Source of the DNA: Alphaproteobacteria bacterium
Lineage (GTDB): Bacteria > Pseudomonadota > Alphaproteobacteria > Reyranellales > Reyranellaceae
Assembly: GCA_016869975.1 (NCBI GenBank)
Contig: VGCZ01000021.1
Span: forward strand, 1 to 64,000
Direction: 5' to 3'
DNA length: 64,000 bases
The notes below the pieces were generated by a model. The model did no database searches. It was not told the origin of the DNA and saw only the letters and a program-made list of their open reading frames with translations. A program made the position numbers and the translations under genes. Position 1 is the stretch's first letter. Each line of letters begins with the position of its first letter. Shown here one piece after another: positions 55,392 through 63,824 of the stretch.

Positions 55392-56774
55392 ATGCTCAAG
55401 GACGCCCAGGGACTCGACGTCGCCAACGCCGACGATGCCGCGATCCGCGCGATCGATCGTGCGTTGGAGCAATGGCTGGGCTACGGAGACGAGCTCGGCC
55501 GCTACGTCGCCTTCGCGCAGAAGGCACGCGACGTGCCGCTGGTGCAGCTGCAGACCGCGGTGCTGAACCTGACCTTGGAGTCGCCCGAGGGCTTTGCCGG
55601 TGCGCGACCGTTCATCGATGCGGCGCGGGCGCGCGAGCGCGACATGACCGAGCGCGAGAGACTGTGGCTGCATGCGGTGTCGGCCTGGGCCGAGGGCGCC
55701 TCCGACCAGGCCGGCGAGGTCTTCGCGACCATCGTGCGCCGCTGGCCGCGCGATCTGTTCGCCGGCAAGACGGCACAGTTGCTGTGCCTCGCGCGCGGCG
55801 ATTTCGAGGGCATGTTGCGTATCGCCGAGGACTTCGTGCCGGCCAACCAGGAGATCGGCTACGTCCACGGCATGCGCGCCTTCGCGCTCGAACAGCTCAA
55901 CCGGCTCGACGAGGCCGAGACCGACGCGCGCCGCGCCGTCGAGATGCGGCGCGAGGATCCCTGGGCGCATCACGCCGTGGCCCATGTGATGGAGACGCGC
56001 GGCCGGCTGGAGGAGGGCATCGCCTGGATGGAGGGCCTCGCCGACACCTGGGAAGACCGCAACGCCTTCATCTACGGCCACAACTGGTGGCACACCGCGC
56101 TGTTCTATATCGACAGCGAACGGCCGGGCCACGCGCTGAAGCTCTACGACACGCGGATCTGGGATCGCTGGAAGGAGTTCGGCCACGACCAGGCCAACGC
56201 GATCGCGCTGCTGGCGCGGCTCGAGCTGCGCGGTCTCGATGTCGGCGCGCGCTGGAAGGCTATCGCGCCCTATCTGTCACCGCGCATCCGCGAGCATTGC
56301 TCGGCGTTCCTCGACCTGCACTACGTCCACGGCCTGGCGCGCGCCGGCGAGCGCGAGGCGGTGACCGAGATGCTGGCCAGCCTGGAGGAACGCGCCGAGC
56401 GCGCGAAGCCCTTCGAGCGCAAGGCATGGCGTGATGCGGCGGTGCCGGCAGCGCATGGGCTGGTGGCTCATGCCGAGGGGCGGCACGCCGAGGCGGCGGA
56501 TCGGCTGGGCGAGTCGCTGCCGCATCTGCAATCGGTCGGCGGCAGCCACGCGCAGCGCGCGCTGTTCGAGGCGATCCATGTCGACGCGCTGATCCGCGCC
56601 GGCTGGAACGACCGCGCGCTCGCGCATCTGCAAGCGGCCGACCGCGCGCGCGGCGGCATCGCCCATCTCAAGCGCGATCTGGCGACGATCTACGACCGCC
56701 TCGGCCGGGCCGAGGACGCCCAGAGCGCGCGGCTGCAGGCCGAACGGTTGACGCGGCGCTACCAGACGCCCTGA
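55392..56774 (+). CDS. Tetratricopeptide repeat protein, TTC38-like
   Basis: The 460-residue protein is made of helical repeats (about 6-9 TPR-like units, for example AWAEGASDQAGEVFATIVRR, AFALEQLNRLDEAETDARRAV). The WMEGLADTWEDRNAFIYGHNWWHTALF segment is characteristic of the TTC38 group, whose function is unknown. No signal peptide. It stands alone on the plus strand between a TetR gene and an amidase. Confidence 0.8.
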   Translation: MLKDAQGLDVANADDAAIRAIDRALEQWLGYGDELGRYVAFAQKARDVPLVQLQTAVLNLTLESPEGFAGARPFIDAARARERDMTERERLWLHAVSAWAEGASDQAGEVFATIVRRWPRDLFAGKTAQLLCLARGDFEGMLRIAEDFVPANQEIGYVHGMRAFALEQLNRLDEAETDARRAVEMRREDPWAHHAVAHVMETRGRLEEGIAWMEGLADTWEDRNAFIYGHNWWHTALFYIDSERPGHALKLYDTRIWDRWKEFGHDQANAIALLARLELRGLDVGARWKAIAPYLSPRIREHCSAFLDLHYVHGLARAGEREAVTEMLASLEERAERAKPFERKAWRDAAVPAAHGLVAHAEGRHAEAADRLGESLPHLQSVGGSHAQRALFEAIHVDALIRAGWNDRALAHLQAADRARGGIAHLKRDLATIYDRLGRAEDAQSARLQAERLTRRYQTP

Positions 56775-56828
56775 CCGGCGCTGCGCCGCGACCGTGTGAC
56801 GGGTAGGGCTGTCGTATGTGAATTTATT

Positions 56829-56858
56829 CTCCCTCTCCCCGCTTGCGGGGAGAGGGAG
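56829..56858. repeat. Palindromic intergenic repeat, family A (copy 5)
   Basis: CTCCCTCTCCCCGC pairs perfectly with GCGGGGAGAGGGAG around TT, just before the second amidase gene. Confidence 0.85.
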
Positions 56859-56890
56859 TGAGATGTGATGGACGCAAGGGGGGACAGACG

Positions 56891-58300
56891 ATGAAGTCCG
56901 ATCTCACGCAGGCCACCGCGACCGAGCTCCTGGCGCTCTATCGCAAGGACAAGGCTTCGCCGGTCGACGTGGTGAAGGCGATTCTGACGCGGGCACAGGA
57001 CGTCAACCCCAGGATCAACGCCCTCTGCCTGGTCGATGGCGCCAACGCGCTCAAGCAGGCGCGCGCCTCGGAGAAACGCTGGCGCAAGGACGAGCCATTG
57101 GGCCCGCTCGACGGCGTGCCGGTGACGGTAAAGGAGCTGATCCGCGTCGCCGGCTGGCCCACCTTGATGGGCTCGAAGCTGGTCGATCCCGACCAGCGCT
57201 GGGACGAGGACGCGCCGGCGGTGGCGCGGCTGCGCGAATCCGGCGCCATCCTGCTCGGCCAGAGCACGTCGTCGGAGTACGGCCACAAAGGCGTGACCGA
57301 CAGCCCGCTGCACGGCGTAACGCGCAATCCCTGTAACACCGACATGACGCCGGGTGGCTCCTCCGGCGGCGCGGCGGCGGCGGTGGCGGCGGGTATGGGT
57401 CCGTTGGCGCTGGGCACCGACGGCGGCGGCTCGGTGCGCCTGCCGGCCTCGTTCTGCGGCATCTTCGGGCTGAAGGCGACCTATGGCCGGGTCGCCGCCT
57501 GGCCGCCCAGCCTGAACGGCGATCTGGCCAATACCGGGCCGATGGCGCGCACGGCGGAGGACGCGGCGCTGATGATGAACGTCATCGCGCGGCCCGATCC
57601 GCGCGATCCCTGGTCGCTGCCCGAGCACGACATCGATTATCCGAAGAAACTGAAGGGCCGGCTGCGCAAGCTGCGGGTCGGGCTGATGCTGAAGTTCGGC
57701 GATCATCCGCTCGATCCGGAAATCGCCGATCTCGTGCCGGCGGCGGCCCGGCATTTCGAGGAGCTGGGCTGTCACGTCGAAGAAGCGGCGCCCGATCTCG
57801 GCGGCGTCGATGGGCGCAAGACGTTCGGCATCCACTGGCTGAGCTTCGCGCAGCATCTGCTGAAGATGTATCCGGCGGATCGCCACAACGAGTTCGATCC
57901 CAGCCTGCTGGTGATGGCGCGCGAGGGCCAGAAATACAGCTCAGCCGATCTCGTGGCGGCGATGGCCGACCGACGCACCTTGTCGATCGGCTGGACCAAG
58001 TTCTTCGACACCTACGATCTGCTGCTGTGCCCGACCTTGGCCGTGCCCGCCTTCGAAACCGGCCGCGGCGCGCCGGTCGGCGCCGACGGCAAGCCCAACA
58101 TGCAATGGTCGCCCTACACGGCGCATTTCAACCTGTCGCGCCACCCCGCCGCCTCGGTGCCGTGCGGGCTCACGCGCGCCGGCTTGCCGGTCGGCCTGAT
58201 GATCGTCTCCGGCCACTACCGCGACGCCCTGGTACTGCGCGCCGCGCATCACTTTCAGACGGCCTTCCCGCTGAAGATGCCGGTATTGCCGGCCGGATAG
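56891..58300 (+). CDS. Amidase signature family hydrolase, second copy
   Basis: The 469-residue enzyme has the triad Lys81 in PVTVKE, cisSer157 in GGSSGGAAAA and Ser181 in LGTDGGGSVRLPA, closer to the consensus than the enzyme at 7173-8585. It hydrolyses an amide or nitrile-derived amide. The start is the ATG at 56891; an upstream frame of 16 residues (from 56843) overlaps the family A palindrome. It is followed by the low-GC membrane protein on the same strand. Confidence 0.9.
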   Translation: MKSDLTQATATELLALYRKDKASPVDVVKAILTRAQDVNPRINALCLVDGANALKQARASEKRWRKDEPLGPLDGVPVTVKELIRVAGWPTLMGSKLVDPDQRWDEDAPAVARLRESGAILLGQSTSSEYGHKGVTDSPLHGVTRNPCNTDMTPGGSSGGAAAAVAAGMGPLALGTDGGGSVRLPASFCGIFGLKATYGRVAAWPPSLNGDLANTGPMARTAEDAALMMNVIARPDPRDPWSLPEHDIDYPKKLKGRLRKLRVGLMLKFGDHPLDPEIADLVPAAARHFEELGCHVEEAAPDLGGVDGRKTFGIHWLSFAQHLLKMYPADRHNEFDPSLLVMAREGQKYSSADLVAAMADRRTLSIGWTKFFDTYDLLLCPTLAVPAFETGRGAPVGADGKPNMQWSPYTAHFNLSRHPAASVPCGLTRAGLPVGLMIVSGHYRDALVLRAAHHFQTAFPLKMPVLPAG

Positions 58301-58344
58301 AACTTGTCAGCGACGACGCGACACGGACGGAGTGGAGGAGTCCC

Positions 58345-58824
58345 ATGCCCAATAGCCCTTTCCAGATGACGAAGGACCGGCTGGAGTTTTTCAAGTCACT
58401 GTACGAGGAAGAAACTACCCGCTTTCGCGACTTGATCGATCGCGGCAAAATTATCCTTTCGCTCGTGACTCTTTACACCGGCTTTATGCTGTTCGTTATC
58501 GAGAAGAGCCGACCGAAGGTACTTTTGACCCAGTGTTGGTTTGGCGCTGCGCTATTTTCGTTTCTGGCGGCGTTCGTGCTAGCGATGATTGCGATGGGAA
58601 TTTACGACTACGAGAAGCCGAACGACCCGGAAGCGCTCCTCGGCGAATTGGACGCCGGGGATATGACCGATACCGACTACTTCCGGGCTAGAGCGACCGA
58701 CTATGCCGTCGCGGCCAACGTGAACTCTGGACAGAACGACAAGCGCGCCAAATATCTGAATCTCTCAGTTTGGTCGATCATGGCGGGCTTGATCCTGCAT
58801 GGCACCTATTTCTATGTTGGCTAG
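58345..58824 (+). CDS. Hypothetical three-span membrane protein (lower GC)
   Basis: The 159-residue protein has three predicted membrane segments: IILSLVTLYTGFMLFVI (36-52), a second at about 63-85 with AFVLAMIAMGI, and the last one, SVWSIMAGLILHGTYFYV, at the C-terminus. Between them lies a soluble loop with an acidic stretch (EALLGELDAGDMTDTDY) and NVNSGQNDKRAKYLN. This pattern recalls a loose family of small membrane proteins of unknown function often in genomic islands. GC is visibly lower than in neighbours, suggesting transfer. No partner gene is obvious except the small gene after it. Confidence 0.65.
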   Translation: MPNSPFQMTKDRLEFFKSLYEEETTRFRDLIDRGKIILSLVTLYTGFMLFVIEKSRPKVLLTQCWFGAALFSFLAAFVLAMIAMGIYDYEKPNDPEALLGELDAGDMTDTDYFRARATDYAVAANVNSGQNDKRAKYLNLSVWSIMAGLILHGTYFYVG

Positions 58825-58851
58825 CGCCGGCAGCGCGAACGGGGAATCACG

Positions 58852-59049
58852 ATGACGAACGCGGGAGAGAGCAAAGGTAAGGTGGCAACTAGCGGCCCGG
58901 CCACGGCGGACGATGACGCCAAGAGGAACGATAGCGGTAAGCCCGCAGCCGAGTCCGCTACTACGTCTTTCGCCGAATTGATCGCAAGGCGACGCGGCGG
59001 CGGTGGTCAAGCTTCTCGGCGGATCAAGAAAGCTGCCAAGAAGAGATAG
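58852..59049 (+). CDS. Small basic hypothetical protein, 65 residues (lower GC)
   Basis: The ATG at 58852 follows GGGGAATC and opens a 65-residue protein with a low-complexity, acidic N-terminus and a basic C-terminus (ARRRGGGGQASRRIKKAAKKR). It could bind nucleic acid or a membrane surface, but that is only suggested by charge. It follows the membrane protein gene by 27 bases, so the two are probably co-transcribed. The stop lies just before the end of the convergent mutase gene. Confidence 0.5.
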   Translation: MTNAGESKGKVATSGPATADDDAKRNDSGKPAAESATTSFAELIARRRGGGGQASRRIKKAAKKR

Positions 59050-59056
59050 TCTTTAT

Positions 59057-61036
59057 CTACGCAGCATCCTTCCAGTGTGAGTCCACCACGGCGACGATGT
59101 CGCGCATGATGGCGGTGATGTCGAAGTCCTTGGGCGTGTAGACGCGCGAGACGCCGGCTTTGGTCAAAGCCTCGGCGTCTTCGGCCGGGATGATGCCGCC
59201 GACCACGACGGGCACGTCGGCGATGCCGGCCTTGCGCAGGCCGTCCATCACTTCGGCGACCAAGGTGACATGGCTGCCGGAGAGGATCGACAGGCCGACG
59301 ACGTGCACGCCTTCCTCGAGCGCGGCGTTGACGATCTGCGCCGGGGTGAGCCGGATGCCCTCGTAGACGACCTCCATGCCGCAGTCGCGGGCGCGCACGG
59401 CGATCTGCTCGGCGCCGTTGCTGTGGCCGTCGAGGCCGGGCTTGCCGACCAGAATCTTCAGACGACGGCCCAGGCGCTGTGAGACCGCCTCGACCTCGCG
59501 ACGCACGCCGTCCAGCCGCTCGGCCGAGACGCCGGCGGCGCGCGCCACGCCCGTCGGTGCGCGGTACTCGCCGTAGATCTCGCGCAACGCGGTGCCCCAT
59601 TCGCCCGTAGTCACGCCGGCATGGGCGCATGCGATCGACGGCTCCATGATGTTGCGGCCTTCTTTCGCTGCGCGTTTCAGCGCGTCAAGCGCCGACGTGG
59701 CGGCGGCGGTGTCGCGCGACGTGCGCCAGGCGCGCAGCGCCTCGATTTGCTCGCGCTCGACCGAGGCGTCGACGGTGAGGATCGCGCCGGCGCCAGTGGA
59801 CAGCGGCGAGGGCTCGGCGTCGGTGAAGGCGTTGACGCCGACCACCATCTGCTCGCCGGCTTCGATGGCGGCGATGCGGCGCAGGTTGGATTCGACCAAG
59901 CGCTGCTTCATGTAGCTCGCCTCGACGGCGGCGACGGCGCCCCCCATGGCCTCGATCTTCGCGAGTTCGGCGCGCGCCTCGTCCTTCAGCTCGGCGACCT
60001 TGCGCGCGACCTCGGTGCTGCCGTCGAACAGATCGCCGAATTCCAGCAGGTCGGTCTCGTGCGCCACGATCTGCTGCAGGCGCAGCGACCATTGCTGGTC
60101 CCACGGACGCGGCAGGCCGAGCGCCTCGTTCCATGCCGGCAACTGCACCGAGCGTGCGCGGGCGTTCTTCGACAGCACGACCGCGAGCATCTCCAGCAGG
60201 ATGCGATAGACGTTGTTCTCGGGTTGCTGCTCGGTGAGACCCAGCGAGTTCACCTGCACGCCGTAGCGGAACAGGCGCTGCTTGGGGTCGGTCACGCCGT
60301 AGCGATCCGCCAGCTCGTCCCACAACTCGACGAAGGCGCGCATCTTGCACATCTCGGTGACGAAGCGCACGCCGGCGTTGACGAAGAAGCTGATGCGGCC
60401 GAAGACCTGCGCGAAGTCCGCGTCAGGTACCTGGCCTTGTGCTTTCACGGTGTCGAGGATGGCGACGGCGTTGGCGAGCGAGAAGGCGAGCTCCTGCACC
60501 GGCGTGGCGCCGGCTTCCTGCAGGTGATAGCTGCAGACGTTCACCGGGTTCCACTTCGGCACTTCGCGATAGGTGAAGGCGATGGTGTCGGCGGTGAGCT
60601 TCAGCGAAGGCTGTGGCGGGAAGATGTAGGTGCCGCGCGACAGGTACTCCTTGACGATGTCGTTCTGCGTCGTGCCCTGCAGCTTGGCGCGCGCCACGCC
60701 CTGCTTCTCGGCCGCGGCGATGTAGAGCGACAGCAGCCAGGCGGCCGGCGCGTTGATCGTCATCGAGGTGTTCATGCGCTCGAGCGGGATGCCGTCGAGC
60801 AAGGTCCGCATGTCGCCGAGATGCGACACCGGGACGCCGACCTTGCCGACCTCGCCCTTGGCCAGCACATGATCGCTGTCGTAGCCGGTCTGGGTCGGCA
60901 GGTCGAAGGCGATGGAAAGCCCGGTCTGCCCGCGCGCCAGGTTGGTGCGGTACAGTTCGTTGGACTTCCTGGCCGTCGAATGCCCAGAGTAGGTGCGGAT
61001 CAGCCAGGGCCGTTCTTTCGCAGGTGCGATGCTCAT
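59057..61036 (-). CDS. meaA: Ethylmalonyl-CoA mutase (MeaA/Ecm type)
   Basis: The 659-residue B12-dependent mutase carries both the catalytic barrel and the cobalamin-binding domain in one chain. The barrel has TYSGHSTARKSNELYRTNLARGQTGLSIAFDLPTQ (in parts), NTSMTINAPAAW and GLTEQQPENNVYR. The B12 motif is KPGLDGHSNGAEQ with His538. Single-chain size of about 660 residues and segments such as ETDLLEFGDLFDGS fit ethylmalonyl-CoA mutase better than methylmalonyl-CoA mutase (about 700+). It makes methylsuccinyl-CoA from ethylmalonyl-CoA in the acetyl-CoA assimilation pathway. ccr and msd were not seen nearby. Confidence 0.88.
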   Translation of the reverse strand: MSIAPAKERPWLIRTYSGHSTARKSNELYRTNLARGQTGLSIAFDLPTQTGYDSDHVLAKGEVGKVGVPVSHLGDMRTLLDGIPLERMNTSMTINAPAAWLLSLYIAAAEKQGVARAKLQGTTQNDIVKEYLSRGTYIFPPQPSLKLTADTIAFTYREVPKWNPVNVCSYHLQEAGATPVQELAFSLANAVAILDTVKAQGQVPDADFAQVFGRISFFVNAGVRFVTEMCKMRAFVELWDELADRYGVTDPKQRLFRYGVQVNSLGLTEQQPENNVYRILLEMLAVVLSKNARARSVQLPAWNEALGLPRPWDQQWSLRLQQIVAHETDLLEFGDLFDGSTEVARKVAELKDEARAELAKIEAMGGAVAAVEASYMKQRLVESNLRRIAAIEAGEQMVVGVNAFTDAEPSPLSTGAGAILTVDASVEREQIEALRAWRTSRDTAAATSALDALKRAAKEGRNIMEPSIACAHAGVTTGEWGTALREIYGEYRAPTGVARAAGVSAERLDGVRREVEAVSQRLGRRLKILVGKPGLDGHSNGAEQIAVRARDCGMEVVYEGIRLTPAQIVNAALEEGVHVVGLSILSGSHVTLVAEVMDGLRKAGIADVPVVVGGIIPAEDAEALTKAGVSRVYTPKDFDITAIMRDIVAVVDSHWKDAA

Positions 61037-61057
61037 GCCGCCGATCTAGGGGATTTT

Positions 61058-61480
61058 ATGCTGCATCGCAACATGAATGCTTCCACCCCGTTGCCATTCA
61101 TCAGATGCCCCCTCCGCAGGTCTGCGGCCGGCCTGGCCCTGCTGCTGGCCGCCGCGAGCGCGGCCTGGGCGCAGGCCGATGCACCGGCGGTGAAGCGCAT
61201 GGACGGCATCTGGGGCCTGCCGCCGAATTGCGGCGGGTCGGCGCCGATCAACGTGCTGGGTGACAAGGTACAGTTCCAGTGGCCGGGGGGTGAGCGCGTG
61301 CTGGAGCAGGTGACCTCGGTCGTCGGCGACCGCGTGGCCACGATCGTCATCGCCCCGCCGCATCGCGTCGGCGAGCGCTACGAGTACGAGGTCGAGGCCG
61401 AGCGCATGCTGATCCGGGTGATGCGGGACGGGCGCGAGCAGATCGTCGTGCGTTGTGGTGGCGCTTTCCCGACGAGCTGA
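61058..61480 (+). CDS. Small exported protein, unknown
   Basis: The 140-residue protein has a signal peptide (LRRSAAGLALLLAAASAAWA, cleavage likely near AQA) and a mature domain with two Cys, PPNCGGS and VVRCGGAF, that may pair. Strands dominate (VQFQWPGGERVLEQV, YEYEVEAERMLIRVM). The start at 61058 follows AGGGGATTTT; ATG 61073 is an alternative. It is divergent from meaA, 21 bases apart. No family is recognised. Confidence 0.65.
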   Translation: MLHRNMNASTPLPFIRCPLRRSAAGLALLLAAASAAWAQADAPAVKRMDGIWGLPPNCGGSAPINVLGDKVQFQWPGGERVLEQVTSVVGDRVATIVIAPPHRVGERYEYEVEAERMLIRVMRDGREQIVVRCGGAFPTS

Positions 61481-61519
61481 TGGTCTTCGCGGCGTCGTTC
61501 AGGCATCATCGCGCCGGTC

Positions 61520-62710
61520 ATGAGTGACGCGTCGCCCGCAACTGCCGCCCTGCCGCCCGCGTGGTCGGCCACGCCCGCGCCGCCGGCGCCCAAGCCGCCG
61601 GTGCAGGTGGCCTACGACGGCAAGCTGGGCGAGCTTTACGTCATCTATCTGCGGTCGCTGCTGCTGACCCTGCTGACGCTTGGCTGGTACCGCTTCTGGG
61701 GCCGCACCAGCGTGCGGCGCTATCTGTGGTCTCACTTTTCCGCCTTTGGCGACCGCTTCGAGTATCGCGGGCTAGGCCTCGAGTTGTTCCTCGGCTTCCT
61801 CCTCGCCGTGGGCGCGCTGCTGGTGTTCGAGGGCATCGTGGTCGGCCTGGTGTGGTGGGCCTGGGGCGACGAGCTGCCGGCCGAGATCGGCATGACCGAC
61901 ATCATGACCTGGGCGCTGCTCCTCGTCGGCCTGCCGCTCCTGCCGGTGGCGCAGTACGCGGGCTGGCGCTATCGGCTGACGCGGACCGCCTGGCGCGGCA
62001 TCCGCACCGGTCTGAAGGGCTCGTCCTGGACCTACGGCGGCAAGGCGATCGGCTGGGGCCTGCTGAACGCGATGTGCATGAACTTGCTGACGCCGATGCG
62101 CGACGTGTCGCTGAACGGCTACCGCACGCGCCACATGACCTTCGGCAACCTCAACTTTGGCTTCGCCGGCCGCGCCGCCGATATCTACGGCCGCTTCATC
62201 GGCTTCTACTTCCTCAACATCGCGGCCTGGGTGGTCTTGTTCATCGTCGTCGCCATCGTCATCGGCGGCGTGTCGTCGTCGGTCGGCTCGCTGTCGTTCG
62301 AGCAGATGATGGAGAGGCTGGCGAATCCCACGCCGATGGTGCTGCTGGTCTTCTTCCTCGTCCTGTTCGGCTTCTACACGCTGGTCGGCCTGATGATCCT
62401 GCCGGTGCGCTGCTGGTGGATGGCCTATTCGCTGCGCTACATGGTCTCGCGCGCCTGGTTCGACCGCCTGCAGTTCGTCACCGGCGTCTCCACGCGGCAG
62501 ATCTGGGGCTTCCTGGTGCTGAACTACCTGATCCTGATCTTCACCCTGGGGCTGGGCGGGCCGTGGGTGATGCACCGCACGGCCAGGCTGATCTCGCAAC
62601 AGCTCTGGATCTACGGCGAGATCGACCCGGCGGCGGTGGCCCAGGCGCTTGGCGGCGACACCGGGGTCGGCGAGGGGCTTCTCGACGTGTTCGACGTCGG
62701 CAGCGTGTGA
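61520..62710 (+). CDS. DUF898/YjgN family membrane protein
   Basis: The 396-residue protein has a Pro/Ala-rich N-terminus and then about six or more membrane segments. The motif LTLGWYRFWGRTSVRRYLWSHFSAFGDRFEYRG occurs twice in variants (LTLGWYRFWGRT at about 53-64 and LTPMRDVSLNGYRTRHMTFGNLNF later), the duplicated signature of the YjgN family. The role is unknown. It is followed after 7 bases by an M48 peptidase gene. Confidence 0.88.
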   Translation: MSDASPATAALPPAWSATPAPPAPKPPVQVAYDGKLGELYVIYLRSLLLTLLTLGWYRFWGRTSVRRYLWSHFSAFGDRFEYRGLGLELFLGFLLAVGALLVFEGIVVGLVWWAWGDELPAEIGMTDIMTWALLLVGLPLLPVAQYAGWRYRLTRTAWRGIRTGLKGSSWTYGGKAIGWGLLNAMCMNLLTPMRDVSLNGYRTRHMTFGNLNFGFAGRAADIYGRFIGFYFLNIAAWVVLFIVVAIVIGGVSSSVGSLSFEQMMERLANPTPMVLLVFFLVLFGFYTLVGLMILPVRCWWMAYSLRYMVSRAWFDRLQFVTGVSTRQIWGFLVLNYLILIFTLGLGGPWVMHRTARLISQQLWIYGEIDPAAVAQALGGDTGVGEGLLDVFDVGSV

Positions 62711-62717
62711 GGCGACG

Positions 62718-63824
62718 ATGGCGGGAGCACGCTTCTACGACGGTCTGCATCCCACGGCGCACGCGGTGACGCTGCGCGCCTCGAGCGCCGAGGTGGTAGC
62801 GCTGCTGGCCGATGGCCGCATCGTGGCGCGCTGGCCGGTGCCCGAGATCGAGGTCGTGTCCGATCCCTGGCACGAGCCGCACGCGCTGATGGTCTGCCCG
62901 CGCCAGCCCGGGGCGCGGCTCGCGGTCGAGGATCTCGCCTATCGCGAGGCGTTGGCGGTGCTGGGCGCCAACATGAGCCGCGCCGCCCCGCGTCGCTCGC
63001 GCGTCACACCCGTGCTGGGCGCTCTGGTGGCGGCGCTGGTCGTGACCGTCGGCGGGTTGGCGCTGCTGGTCGAGAAGGCGCCTGACGTGGTGGCGCCCTA
63101 CGTGCCGCACGCTATGGAGCGGCGCATCGGCGCCGCCGTCGTCACCGCCATGCAGGGAGACGCGGAGGTCTGCGAGAAGCCGGATGGTGTCGCCGCGCTT
63201 CAGCGGCTGGTCGACCGTTTCCAGGTGGCGTCGGGCTATCAGCAGAAGGTCACGGTGAAGATCTTCGACATGTACGACACGACGATGGTCGGCGGTCGAG
63301 AGCGCAAGCGCCGCGTGATCAACGCCTTCGCCGCGCCCGGCGGTTACATGGTGGTGATGTCCGGGCTGATCGAGCACGCCGATGGGCCGGAGGAACTCGC
63401 CGGCGTCATGGCGCATGAGATGGGCCACATCGTGCACCGCCACTCGGTCAAGGCGCTGCTGCGTGCCTACGGCTTCGGCCTGATCACCAAGCTGCTGGTC
63501 GGCGGATTCTCCTCCGATGTCGGCACCGTGACCGACGCCGGCGGCCTGCTGCTCGCCCTGCGCCACAGCCGCGAGGCCGAGCGCGAGGCCGACCGCACGG
63601 CGCTGGAACTGCTCGACGCCACCGGCATGCGCGCCGATGGCCTGGCGCGCTTCTTCGGCCGCCTGCTCGACGAGCAGGGTGGCAAGGACGGCGCGCAGCA
63701 GATGGGCGTGTTCTCGACCCACCCGCCGACCAAGGAGCGCATCGAGGCGACGACGCGGCCGGCGACCGGTGCGCCGGCGATGACGGCGCGCGAATGGCAG
63801 GCGCTGCGCGCCGTCTGCGACTGA
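62718..63824 (+). CDS. M48 family metallopeptidase
   Basis: The 368-residue protein has an N-terminal soluble domain (about 1-90), a membrane segment at about 97-118 (TPVLGALVAALVVTVGGLAL), and a zinc peptidase domain with HEMGH (233-237) in MAHEMGHIVHRHS and REAEREADRTAL supplying the third ligand. M48 enzymes with such topology cleave damaged membrane or periplasmic proteins. Association with a DUF898 protein suggests a joint role at the membrane. Confidence 0.88.
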   Translation: MAGARFYDGLHPTAHAVTLRASSAEVVALLADGRIVARWPVPEIEVVSDPWHEPHALMVCPRQPGARLAVEDLAYREALAVLGANMSRAAPRRSRVTPVLGALVAALVVTVGGLALLVEKAPDVVAPYVPHAMERRIGAAVVTAMQGDAEVCEKPDGVAALQRLVDRFQVASGYQQKVTVKIFDMYDTTMVGGRERKRRVINAFAAPGGYMVVMSGLIEHADGPEELAGVMAHEMGHIVHRHSVKALLRAYGFGLITKLLVGGFSSDVGTVTDAGGLLLALRHSREAEREADRTALELLDATGMRADGLARFFGRLLDEQGGKDGAQQMGVFSTHPPTKERIEATTRPATGAPAMTAREWQALRAVCD

